A DNA stretch of 64,000 nt from JAVBTT01 sp031550325 (GTDB lineage Bacteria; Bacillota; Clostridia; Oscillospirales; UBA929): positions 22,070 through 86,069 of the forward strand of contig JAVBOR010000002.1 in NCBI GenBank assembly GCA_031550325.1, given 5' to 3'. Below the pieces are notes generated by a model, which saw nothing but the letters and a program-made list of their open reading frames with translations, was not told where the DNA came from and did not search any database. Numbering within the stretch: the first letter of the stretch is position 1; the number at the start of each line of letters is the position of its first letter. The position numbers and the translations under genes are program-made. Positions 1 through 11,656 of the stretch are shown here, one piece after another.

Positions 1-171
1 AAGGCTCAGCGTGCGCCACCGCCGCTCGAGCAGCCGGCGTACGCTCTCCTCCGAGGCGTCGTCCCCGGCCTGCACCCCTTCCTCGAAGCGCTTGTCGATA
101 CGTCCAAGCTCCCGCCTGATGAGCCGCATGGTCTCCCCCAACTGCCGCCGTTCCCATTCCAGCTGCTCCAT
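1..171 (-). CDS. Partial coiled-coil protein, possible N-terminus of a HelD-type RNA polymerase recycling helicase
   Basis: An ATG at 171 follows a good ribosome site (GGAGGGG) and opens 57 codons that run off the left edge. The peptide begins MEQLEWERRQLGETMRLIRR and is rich in Glu, Arg and Leu with heptad-like spacing, so it is an N-terminal coiled coil. HelD/UvrD-like helicases that strip RNA polymerase from DNA start with such a coiled coil, and the gene lies directly downstream of rpoC on the same strand. No helicase motif is in view, so the identity is inference; that a gene starts here is fairly secure. Confidence 0.5.
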   Translation of the reverse strand, partial: MEQLEWERRQLGETMRLIRRELGRIDKRFEEGVQAGDDASEESVRRLLERRWRTLSL

Positions 172-223
172 GAACCCCTCCGTTTTGTCCCAGAGAAATC
201 AAAACCGATTCCCGCAGACTGAA

Positions 224-266
224 CAACGCCACAAGGGGGTTTATTGGCAATCCCCCTATGGCGTTG
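224..266 (-). terminator. Hairpin after rpoC
   Basis: Arms CAACGCCA and TGGCGTTG enclose a second stem of five G:C pairs (AGGGGG with CCCCCT). It sits 19 bp past the rpoC stop, between rpoC and the next minus-strand gene. The T-run on the minus strand is weak, so it may terminate only partially. Confidence 0.55.
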
Positions 267-284
267 TCAGTCTTTCGCCTGTCG

Positions 285-3854
<3,570 letters not shown>

Positions 3855-3950
3855 AGCGACGCTCCCTTTTCCTCAATTTCAAGGAGAAATGCGGCCCCTG
3901 GCGCCAACTCGCGCGGGTGAAACGGCAGATCTCCACAGGCGACGGTTTGG

Positions 3951-6900
3951 TTAAAACGCCTCGTCTTCAGTCTCTTCGTCAAGGCTTTCCTCCTCTTCAA
4001 AATCGTCAAACTCCTCTTCACCGTCCACGTCGGACTCGGCAAGCGCCTCGCCGCCCTCTTCAATCGTAAAGCCGCGGACCTCCACTTCCTCTTCCAGCAC
4101 AACCGTGTCTTCCTCGCCGCGGATATAGGTGTCGTCCTCATCCTCATCGCGCAGCGTGATCTCATCGCCGTTGCGGTCGAGTACCCGCATGTCCAGTCCG
4201 AGCGACTGAAGCTCCTTGACCAGAACGCGGAAGCTCTCGGGCACGCCGGGCTGCGGGACGTTGTGGCCCTTGACGATCGCCTCATAGGTCTTGACACGCC
4301 CCGAGATATCGTCCGACTTGACCGTGAGAATTTCCTGAAGCGTGTAGGCTGCGCCGTACGCCTCCAGCGCCCAGACTTCCATCTCTCCGAAGCGCTGGCC
4401 GCCAAACTGCGCCTTGCCGCCGAGCGGCTGTTGGGTCACCAGGCTGTACGGGCCGGTGCTGCGGGCGTGGATTTTGTCGTCAACAAGGTGATGGAGCTTG
4501 AGAAAATAGACATAGCCCACCGTGACCGGATGGTCAAACGCCTCTCCCGTACGGCCGTCATACAATACGCTCTTGCCGTCGCGGGAAAGCCCTGCCTGCT
4601 CGAGCGTGTTTTCAATGTCAATTTCATTGGCGCCGTCAAAAATCGGCGTGGCCACTTTCCAGCCGAGCACCTTGGCGGCGTATCCAAGGTGGACCTCCAG
4701 CACCTGCCCGATGTTCATACGCGACGGAACGCCCAGCGGATTGAGCACAATGTCCAGCGGCGTGCCGTCCGGCAGAAATGGCATATCCTCCTGAGGCAGA
4801 ATGCGACTGACAACGCCCTTGTTGCCGTGCCGTCCGGCCATTTTGTCACCCACGCTGATTTTGCGTTTTTGCGCGATATAGCAGCGCACCACCATATTGA
4901 CGCCCGGACTGAGTTCGTCCCCCGCGTCCCTGGTAAACACTTTGACGTCTACAACGGTTCCCGACTCGCCGTGCGGCACGCGCAGCGACGTATCGCGCAC
5001 CTCGCGCGCCTTTTCTCCGAAAATGGCGCGTAGCAGCCGCTCCTCGGCAGTGAGCTCGGTTTCGCCCTTCGGGGTGACCTTGCCCACCAGAATGTCTCCG
5101 GCGCGCACCTCAGCGCCGATGCGAATGACGCCGCGGTCATCCAAATCCTTCAGCGCGTCCTCGCCGACGTTGGGGATGTCACGCGTGATCTCCTCCGAGC
5201 CGAGCTTGGTGTCGCGCGCCTCGGTCTCATACTCCTCGATGTGAATGGACGTAAACACGTCGTCACGTACGAGGCGCTCGTTGATTAAAATCGCGTCCTC
5301 GTAGTTGTAGCCCTCCCAGGTCATAAACCCGATGAGCACATTGCGCCCGAGCGAAATCTCGCCCTGCGCGGTCGACGGGCCGTCGGCCAGCACGTCGCCC
5401 TTCTTGACGCGCGTGCCGATCTCCACGACGGGCCTCTGGTTGATGCAGGTTCCCTGGTTGGAGCGCAGAAATTTGGTCAGTTTATGGTGCCGGACGTTCA
5501 TGCTGTCATAGCGCACCGAAATCGAGTCGGCGGAAACGCGCGTCACCATGCCGTCCTGCTCGGCCAGCAGCACCACTCCCGAATCCTTTGCAGCCTTGTA
5601 CTCAATGCCCGTGGCGACAATAGGCGCCTCTGTTTTGAGCAGCGGCACCGCCTGGCGCTGCATGTTCGAGCCCATCAGGGCGCGGTTTGCGTCGTCGTTT
5701 TCCAAAAATGGGATCATCGCGGTGGCCACCGAGACCATCATTTTGGGGGAAACGTCCATATAGTCGACGCGGTCGCGCTCAACCTCCATGATCTCGCGGT
5801 TGCGGCAGGTGATGCGCTCATGGACAAAGCGTCCGTCGGCGTCGACCGGCTCGTTGGCCTGCGCGACGATATACTCGTCCTCCACGTCGGCCGTCATATA
5901 GACGATCTCGTTTGTCTGTCTGCGCGTCACGGGGTCGATCTTGCGGTAGGGCGCCTCAATAAAGCCGTATTCATTGATACAGGCATATGTGGAAAGATAG
6001 GAGATCAGGCCGATGTTCGGGCCTTCCGGCGTCTCGATCGGGCACATGCGGCCATAGTGGCTGTAGTGCACGTCGCGCACCTCAAAGTTGGCGCGCTCCC
6101 TCGACAGGCCGCCGGGGCCGAGCGCCGACATGCGGCGCTTGTGCGTGAGCTCGGCCAGAGGATTGGTCTGATCCATGAACTGGGAAAGCGGCGAAGAGCC
6201 GAAAAACTCCTTAATAGCCGCCGTGACAGGGCGGATGTTGATCAGGCTCTGCGGCGTGACAATATCAAGGTCCTGAATCGTCATGCGCTCGCGGATGACG
6301 CGCTCCATGCGCGAAAAGCCGATGCGGAACTGGTTTTGCAGCAGTTCTCCGACGCTGCGCAGGCGGCGGTTTCCCAAATGGTCGATGTCATCGGGAAGGC
6401 CGATGCCCTTGGCCAGCGCGCCGACATAGTTGATGGACGACAAAATGTCATCCAGGATGATCGTCTTGGGCACCAGGTCGTCCCTGCGCTCGGCCAGAAC
6501 TTCTTTTAGGTCGGCAGGTTCCGAGTCCAGGATTTCCTGCAGCACCGAGAACCGCACCTTTTCGTGAAAGCCCAGCTCTTCGGGATTGAAGTCGACAAAT
6601 CGCTTGAGGTCGACCATACCGTTGGAAAACACCTTGACCTCGGCGCCGTCGACGTCCACCCACAGCGCGGACACACCGCGGCCCTCGATGTCGCGCGCCT
6701 GTTCGCGGCCAAGCACGGCGCCCTTTTCGGCCAAAATCTCTCCCGTGCGCGGGTCGACTGCCTCTCTGGCCAGCTTTCTCCCGGTCATGCGCGGGGCAAG
6801 CGCCAGCTTTTTGTTAAACTTGTACCGGCCGACGTGCGACAGATCGTAGCGCCGCATGTCGAAGAACAGGCTATTGATCAGGCTCTGCGCGCTCTCAATC

Positions 6901-7637
6901 GTGGGCGGCTCGCCGGGGCGAAGGCGCTTGTAGATTTCAATCAGCGCCTCTTCCTGCGTTTTGGAGGGGTCGCGCTTGAGCGTCGCGTCCACGAACTCCT
7001 CCTCGCCGAACATCTCCAGGATTTCAGCGTCTGTTCGCAGGCCCAGCGCGCGCACCAAGGACGTCACCGGCAGCTTGCGGTTTTTGTCAATGCGCACCGA
7101 GAAAATGCCGTTAAAGTCCGTTTCATACTCGAGCCACGCGCCGCGATAAGGGATGATCGTGCTGCCGTACACCACGCCGGCAGCCTTGTCAGGGCGCTCT
7201 TCATAATATACGCCCGGGCTGCGCACAATCTGGGAGACGATGACGCGTTCGGCGCCGTTGATGATAAAGGTTCCGCCCTCGGTCATCAATGGAAAGTCGC
7301 CCATGAAGATCTCCTGCTCTTTGATCTCCTCCGTTTCACGGTTGCGCAGCCTCACACGCACTTTCAGCGACGCGGCGTATGTGGCGTCCCGCTCCTTGCA
7401 CTCGTCAACCGTGTACTTCGGCGTATCGTCAAGCACATAGTCAATAAAGCTCAGCTCCAAATTCCCCGTGTAGTCGGAAATTGCGGATACATCACGGAAA
7501 ACCTGCCGCAGGCCGACATCCAGGAACCACTTGTAGGAGTTTTTCTGCACCTCAATGAGGTTGGGCATCTCCAACACTTCGTCCAGTCTGGAATAGCTCT
7601 TGCGTGTTGTTCTTCCGTACTGTACATCCTTGATCAT
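3951..7637 (-). CDS. rpoB: DNA-directed RNA polymerase subunit beta
   Basis: The 1228-residue beta subunit forms the catalytic core together with RpoC. The rifampicin pocket is intact: SQFMDQTNPL, THKRRMSALGPGG, with the usual Gln, Asp, His, Arg and Ser contact residues, so nothing predicts rifampicin resistance. Other landmarks are GNKGVVSRILPQEDMPF and the C-terminal block QQPLGGKAQFGGQRFGEME. The last ~50 residues are very acidic, a tail common in Clostridia. Start ATG at 7637 follows TTGGAG about eleven bases upstream. The genes rplJ and rplL that normally precede rpoB are absent here; tandem sigma-A promoters lie about 170 bp upstream instead. Confidence 0.99.
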   Translation of the reverse strand: MIKDVQYGRTTRKSYSRLDEVLEMPNLIEVQKNSYKWFLDVGLRQVFRDVSAISDYTGNLELSFIDYVLDDTPKYTVDECKERDATYAASLKVRVRLRNRETEEIKEQEIFMGDFPLMTEGGTFIINGAERVIVSQIVRSPGVYYEERPDKAAGVVYGSTIIPYRGAWLEYETDFNGIFSVRIDKNRKLPVTSLVRALGLRTDAEILEMFGEEEFVDATLKRDPSKTQEEALIEIYKRLRPGEPPTIESAQSLINSLFFDMRRYDLSHVGRYKFNKKLALAPRMTGRKLAREAVDPRTGEILAEKGAVLGREQARDIEGRGVSALWVDVDGAEVKVFSNGMVDLKRFVDFNPEELGFHEKVRFSVLQEILDSEPADLKEVLAERRDDLVPKTIILDDILSSINYVGALAKGIGLPDDIDHLGNRRLRSVGELLQNQFRIGFSRMERVIRERMTIQDLDIVTPQSLINIRPVTAAIKEFFGSSPLSQFMDQTNPLAELTHKRRMSALGPGGLSRERANFEVRDVHYSHYGRMCPIETPEGPNIGLISYLSTYACINEYGFIEAPYRKIDPVTRRQTNEIVYMTADVEDEYIVAQANEPVDADGRFVHERITCRNREIMEVERDRVDYMDVSPKMMVSVATAMIPFLENDDANRALMGSNMQRQAVPLLKTEAPIVATGIEYKAAKDSGVVLLAEQDGMVTRVSADSISVRYDSMNVRHHKLTKFLRSNQGTCINQRPVVEIGTRVKKGDVLADGPSTAQGEISLGRNVLIGFMTWEGYNYEDAILINERLVRDDVFTSIHIEEYETEARDTKLGSEEITRDIPNVGEDALKDLDDRGVIRIGAEVRAGDILVGKVTPKGETELTAEERLLRAIFGEKAREVRDTSLRVPHGESGTVVDVKVFTRDAGDELSPGVNMVVRCYIAQKRKISVGDKMAGRHGNKGVVSRILPQEDMPFLPDGTPLDIVLNPLGVPSRMNIGQVLEVHLGYAAKVLGWKVATPIFDGANEIDIENTLEQAGLSRDGKSVLYDGRTGEAFDHPVTVGYVYFLKLHHLVDDKIHARSTGPYSLVTQQPLGGKAQFGGQRFGEMEVWALEAYGAAYTLQEILTVKSDDISGRVKTYEAIVKGHNVPQPGVPESFRVLVKELQSLGLDMRVLDRNGDEITLRDEDEDDTYIRGEEDTVVLEEEVEVRGFTIEEGGEALAESDVDGEEEFDDFEEEESLDEETEDEAF

Positions 7638-7806
7638 TCAGCTGTCACTCCAATTTTTTTCGAAATAGGGGTGCCTTCGTTTTTGATACGCGCGGCCGCG
7701 TTGTTTATTTGTGAAATCTGTCGTCCGCCGGGTTCCCCCGGCAAAGCCTCTCATACGCAAATCCTTTGCGGCACAAAGACTCGTCTCTTTTTTTACAAAA
7801 GATAGC

Positions 7807-7843
7807 AATTTAGAATACTATCACACGTTTGTCAAATAGTCAA
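7807..7843 (-). promoter_or_regulatory. Tandem overlapping sigma-A promoters for rpoBC
   Basis: Two -35/-10 pairs, each with a 17-base spacer, are offset by 8 bases on the minus strand: TTGACT (7843-7838) with TAGTAT (7820-7815), and TTGACA (7835-7830) with TAAATT (7812-7807). Transcripts would carry a leader of about 165-175 nt before rpoB. The leader holds a small hairpin (CCGGGGGAACCCGG). Confidence 0.6.
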
Positions 7844-7939
7844 TCTTTTTTACGCGGGTTTTGGATGTAGAGTTTGCAAAGCCTTGTCAACCAAGGAAAC
7901 CCCAAGGCCAACGAGAGTAAAAAGAGACCCTTCGGCCTC

Positions 7940-8170
7940 TCAGGCATGTCTGTTTTCTCTCAGCTCTCTAAGTATGTTCGCTGTGTTTCGCAACTGAACT
8001 TCAAGGTTCTTGTAAATCATCTTCTCCAAAATATAGTCAATAAGAAGAATGGCATTATCCGTTATGTGCTGGACAAGCGCAGGCTTGCCAAACATTTCTT
8101 TAAGCCGAGTCTGAACAGCTGCATTGTTCAAAACATGGCTTGAAGCGTAATAATAATCCGGTTGGTACAC
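7940..8170 (-). pseudogene. C-terminal fragment of the upstream membrane protein, separated by a frameshift
   Basis: This 76-codon frame opens with GTG and no convincing ribosome site. Its frame is open up to 8197 and overlaps the end of the upstream gene. Shifting back one base near 8197 turns the upstream end (LSEID) into the smooth continuation YIRLVDGNLVYQPDYYYASS, which runs into this frame. The simplest reading is one protein of about 530 residues split by a single-base change or a sequencing error. If intact separately, it would be a small alpha-helical hypothetical protein. Confidence 0.5.
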
Positions 8171-8181
8171 TAGGTTCCCAT

Positions 8182-9543
8182 CTACCAGGCGTATGTATCA
8201 ATTTCACTTAGTAACCTCAAGCGACCCAACGATATGATCGCATCGACAACCACTCGCTTGAACCTGTAGCGGCCTGTGTCGGATACAAGCATATATGAAT
8301 CGCCGAATTCTCTGAACGCAATGCTAATAACGTCCTGGAGATATTTCGCTTCCGGCCTTTGCTTGAAAAACAGCGAAGTTATCCTTGCGTACGATTTGTT
8401 ACTAAGCGTTGCCTCCATCTCTTTTGGACTTAAATACAAATCATATTCGCTTGTCAGGAATGCCAACAGATACAGGGCTGTGAGCGCCGTATTTCCGGCT
8501 TGTTCACACGAACGAGCAAAACTCTCAATGCGTTGATATACTTTTTCAATGGCATCTTTTCTCTCAGGGCTCTTCGGAATTCTTTCCAGAATGGCATCTA
8601 CACCAAAACAGTACAACCTGCTTTCTTGAATCGCACTAAGACATTTGGATTTGAGTTCCAGCTTCTCCCTGAAATTGAGGGGGATTATTTCAAAAAGTCC
8701 ATAGCGGAAATTTGCATTTGGGCTATGCGCGACTGACCTGAATTGATCGTTTGACAAGAACAGAATGTTCATTTGCTCATGCTGAGGCGCTGTCCGGAGA
8801 TAGTGCCAGACAGCGGCGCTCGCAGCTCCGTCATATTCCTCAAGTTTGTCTAATCTAAGGAAAATGTTAATCTTGGTTTTATATAAACGGCTGGAATCAG
8901 GGTTTCCCATTTCCCCCATAAGCGTTTTATAGACTGACGGATCACAGGTTGATAACGCCGTTGTCAAGATGGCATAGGAGGCCGAGTTGCTGTCCCTTCC
9001 ATAGGAGCGGAACCCAAGAAGTGCGCAAATGACAAAAACGATCGATGAAATCATCAAAGCGCTCACAGCCAGCTGCTGTTGCTGGGCAAGGGAAAGAATA
9101 CTGGCTGCAGCTCCAAGGACAGCCGCAACGGCAGTTATAATAAAGTGAGACAAAAACCCACGAATATCGAAAGCCGCCCTTTCGATAATTTTCGCCCTAA
9201 GTGCTGCTGCCAGAAGCTTTTTGCGTGAAAAAACGGTGTCCAGTTTTGTGTTGTCGCAGTCATAGAGGCATACCCCCTGGGGAAAATCAGCGCGCAATGC
9301 CGTATTGAGGTCTTCCGCCGCCTTTTCACAGTCGTATAACCCATGCAAAATCGAAACAATATAGCCCTTCCCCTGCACGTTTGTCCAGTCAAACGCGGTC
9401 TTGGAAAAGCCTCTGATCTTTGTAACGAAGTCAGCCTCCACAGATGAGAACGATTGGTCTGCGCACCCTAAATGCTGCGAGTTTGGATGATCTGGGTCAA
9501 GGAAGGTCCGAACCTTTCTTGGAATTTTCTCTTCGTACTCCAT
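8182..9543 (-). CDS. Hypothetical membrane protein with a central two-helix hairpin
   Basis: I do not recognise this 453-residue protein. ATG at 9543 is chosen because GAGGG lies nine bases upstream; a start 12 codons earlier has none. Roughly residues 1-125 are soluble. Two membrane helices follow (FLSHFIITAVAAVLGAAA and LMISSIVFVICALLGF) separated by a Gln-rich turn, then a long helical C-terminal domain. The gene is visibly richer in A+T than its neighbours, sits where rplJL would be expected upstream of rpoB, and its 3' end appears frameshifted into the frame at 7940-8197. These points suggest acquisition by transfer. Confidence 0.65.
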   Translation of the reverse strand: MEYEEKIPRKVRTFLDPDHPNSQHLGCADQSFSSVEADFVTKIRGFSKTAFDWTNVQGKGYIVSILHGLYDCEKAAEDLNTALRADFPQGVCLYDCDNTKLDTVFSRKKLLAAALRAKIIERAAFDIRGFLSHFIITAVAAVLGAAASILSLAQQQQLAVSALMISSIVFVICALLGFRSYGRDSNSASYAILTTALSTCDPSVYKTLMGEMGNPDSSRLYKTKINIFLRLDKLEEYDGAASAAVWHYLRTAPQHEQMNILFLSNDQFRSVAHSPNANFRYGLFEIIPLNFREKLELKSKCLSAIQESRLYCFGVDAILERIPKSPERKDAIEKVYQRIESFARSCEQAGNTALTALYLLAFLTSEYDLYLSPKEMEATLSNKSYARITSLFFKQRPEAKYLQDVISIAFREFGDSYMLVSDTGRYRFKRVVVDAIISLGRLRLLSEIDTYAW

Positions 9544-9637
9544 GCAGTCACCCTCACTTTCGTCTCCTCTAAAACCCAAAAAAGCAACAAAATCCGCCCA
9601 TCAAAGCGGGGGAATATACCGTTTCCTCTTTGGGGCA

Positions 9638-9666
9638 AGTTTATTACGCATAGTGCCGGTTGTCAA
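9638..9666 (-). promoter_or_regulatory. Sigma-A promoter for the 9543 membrane-protein gene
   Basis: Minus-strand TTGACA (9666-9661), 17-base spacer, TAAACT (9643-9638), about 95 bp before the start codon. It diverges from the promoter at 9793. Confidence 0.6.
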
Positions 9667-9792
9667 CGACTATTGTCGGGTTTCCCCAAAACATGTCGGG
9701 TTTCTGAATCAATCGAAAACCGCGTCTTTCCCCGCTGAGGGGCATGCGGCATCCCTTTTTTGCGGTTGAAATATGGTTGAGCGCAAAAAATT

Positions 9793-9821
9793 TTGACACC
9801 CGGCCCACTATTTGGTATACT
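9793..9821 (+). promoter_or_regulatory. Strong sigma-A promoter upstream of the apbE operon
   Basis: TTGACA, a 17-base spacer and TATACT. The predicted transcript starts near 9828, so the whole fold-back repeat at 9846-10058 is transcribed as a 5' leader before the first gene at 10175. Confidence 0.75.
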
Positions 9822-9845
9822 AATTATAAGCGCCTATGAAGCGCG

Positions 9846-10058
9846 CAGACTGTCAAAAAGTTCTTCGCGTCGGCGTCCTTTCTCGGTTTTTACGTCGAGC
9901 CCGACGGCGCAGCCGGCAGATTCTCGCCTCACCAAAAGCCGATAGACCCAAACGCAGTGTTTCCTGGATTCACTCCGGGAAAACACACTTTGCAAACCGT
10001 CTCAGCGGTTTGATCCGTACCCTCGCTTTGTCATGGAACCGGAGGTTCTTTGAAAGCC
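9846..10058 (+). repeat. Fold-back repeat, copy A (full length, in a 5' leader)
   Basis: It begins CAGACTGTCAAAAAG and carries the core ACGTCGAGCCCGACGGC with stem A arms around it, a stem B variant (GTGTTTCC paired with GGAAAACAC around GGATTCACTCC), stem C (AAACCGTCTCAGCGGTTTG) and a decayed terminal hairpin (AACCGGAGGTT). It lies between the promoter at 9793 and the gene at 10175. A 96-codon open frame crossing it is not a gene. Confidence 0.8.
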
Positions 10059-10174
10059 CGAAGCCCTTTCCGGCGCGTTGCCCTGACGGGCCGCGCGTTT
10101 TGGGACGCATAAACCGCTCCCATTAAGAAACTCAGCTTTCGTCCCTTTGTAAATCAGTGAAAGGAGGCTGCGCC

Positions 10175-10612
10175 GTGGCTAAGGAACCTGTGCCGCCGCC
10201 CGAGGAAGACGAGGACGACCGCCCTATTAAAAAGCTGCATATCCCCTACGACATGGTGATCGACCCTGACCGTCCCCAAAAGCTCCCGCGGCCAAAGCCC
10301 GATCCTCTGACCCTCATGCTGCAGACCCTCGCTCTGATGAGCGCCCTCTTTTTGGTGGCCTCACTGCTGTTTGTCATCCGGGCGATCCCACCCGGCGTCA
10401 ACATTTTTGTGCAGATGCTCGGCCAGCCGCCCGACACCACCTGGAACGCGTCCTTTTTGCACCTTGGTCTGTACATGTCGGTTCCCGCAGTCGTGATGAG
10501 CATTTCCGGCGAGGTTCTCTCGCTGGTGCGCAAGGCAAGGGTATATATCCCGCTGCTTGTCACAGGTCTTCTCTCAACCGCCGTGCTGATCTCGCTGGCC
10601 ATCGTCTGGTAA
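10175..10612 (+). CDS. Small membrane protein with three transmembrane helices
   Basis: This 145-residue protein of unknown function opens with GTG at 10175, seven bases after AAGGAGG; an in-frame GTG at 10157 lies upstream of that ribosome site and is rejected. The first ~40 residues are acidic and Pro-rich, presumably cytoplasmic. Three hydrophobic segments follow (LTLMLQTLALMSALFLVAS, LGLYMSVPAVVMSISG, IPLLVTGLLSTAVLISL). Its stop is 3 bp from the apbE start, so the two are translationally coupled and may act together at the membrane. No flavin-attachment domain is visible. Confidence 0.8.
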   Translation: MAKEPVPPPEEDEDDRPIKKLHIPYDMVIDPDRPQKLPRPKPDPLTLMLQTLALMSALFLVASLLFVIRAIPPGVNIFVQMLGQPPDTTWNASFLHLGLYMSVPAVVMSISGEVLSLVRKARVYIPLLVTGLLSTAVLISLAIVW

Positions 10613-10615
10613 CGT

Positions 10616-11611
10616 ATGAGAAGAGCGCTTCTTGGCGTGCTTGTCCTACTTTTGCTGCAGGGCTGTTCCCCTGTCAGGACTCGGTACACCCATACATTCC
10701 TGGGTACGTTTGATACGGTCGTGCAGGTCATCGGCTACGCCGACAGCCGCGCGGACTTTGAGCGCGCGGCGCAGACCCTGGAGACGCGCATGACCGAGCT
10801 TCACCGTCTGTTCGACATATACAACACCTATGATAACCTGAACAACCTCAAAACGGTCAACGACTGCGCCGGGATTTGCCCGGTCGTGGTGGACAAGGCC
10901 GTTCTGGATCTTGTCTCCCTTGTGCTTGACCAGCCCTCGGACGTCGTCGATGTTGTAAACATCGCTCTCGGCCCGGTTTTGTCCCTTTGGCACAGGTATC
11001 GGGAGGCCGGCGTCTCGGTCCCGCCCCCAGACGCACTCGAACAGGCAGCCACGCTTTCGGACGCGTCGGATGTCATTATTGACCGCGCCGCGTCGACTCT
11101 TTTTTTGCGCCGGCCGTCGATGTCTCTGGACGTAGGCGCCTGCGCTAAGGGATACGCCGTGGCGCTGGTCTGCGCGGAGCTGCCTGACGGATATCTGGTC
11201 AGCGCCGGCGGAAATGTGCTCGCGCGCGGGCGCCCCGACGACCGCGACGCCTGGACCGTGGGCATCCAAGATCCGCTGCGGCCCGAGAGCGCCGACCCGC
11301 TGCTCACGCTGCGCGTTGCGGACGGCGCCGTGGTCACCAGCGGCGATTACCAGCGCTATTATGAGGTTGACGGCAGGCGCTACTGTCACATCATCGACCC
11401 CGCCACCCTCTTTCCCGCCGCGAATTTTTGCTCGGTCAGCGTCATCGGGCCGGACTCAGCGCTATGCGACCTTCTGTCGACCGCCCTGTTTGTCCTCCCC
11501 TATGAAGACGGCCTGAAGCTTGCGCAGTCACGCGGCTGCGACGCCATTTGGGTAAGCCCCAGTGGAGAAATCAACATGACCGACGGCGCGCGCGACATGC
11601 TCCAGCCCTAG
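10616..11611 (+). CDS. apbE: FAD:protein FMN transferase, lipoprotein
   Basis: ApbE enzymes attach FMN covalently to Ser/Thr residues of membrane flavoproteins on the outer side of the membrane. The 331-residue protein has a lipoprotein signal (LLLLQGCS), so it should be anchored at the outer face. Family motifs appear in order: TFDTVVQVIGY, NIALGPVLSLW, SLDVGACAKGYAV, VSAGGNVLARG, the metal/FAD region HIIDPATLFPA and the C-terminal VIGPDSALCDLLSTALFVL. It overlaps nothing but follows the upstream gene by 3 bp. The substrate flavoprotein is not encoded in this window. Confidence 0.93.
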   Translation: MRRALLGVLVLLLLQGCSPVRTRYTHTFLGTFDTVVQVIGYADSRADFERAAQTLETRMTELHRLFDIYNTYDNLNNLKTVNDCAGICPVVVDKAVLDLVSLVLDQPSDVVDVVNIALGPVLSLWHRYREAGVSVPPPDALEQAATLSDASDVIIDRAASTLFLRRPSMSLDVGACAKGYAVALVCAELPDGYLVSAGGNVLARGRPDDRDAWTVGIQDPLRPESADPLLTLRVADGAVVTSGDYQRYYEVDGRRYCHIIDPATLFPAANFCSVSVIGPDSALCDLLSTALFVLPYEDGLKLAQSRGCDAIWVSPSGEINMTDGARDMLQP

Positions 11612-11656
11612 CGTCAAGCGTTATTTGTCAATGTGCATTTGGAAAGGACTCTGTTC

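Noticed and set aside
5900..6200. Rifampicin-resistance changes in rpoB
   Set aside because: The contact residues in the rifampicin pocket are the usual susceptible ones; the Met in HKRRMSALG is a conservative variation.
8182..8200. Programmed -1 frameshift joining the two frames next to rpoB
   Set aside because: There is no X-XXY-YYZ slippery heptamer or obvious downstream pseudoknot; a mutation or read error is simpler.
9836..10126. 96-codon open frame between the 9793 promoter and the 10175 gene
   Set aside because: It is a translation of fold-back copy A; the Arg-rich product and lack of a ribosome site speak against a gene.
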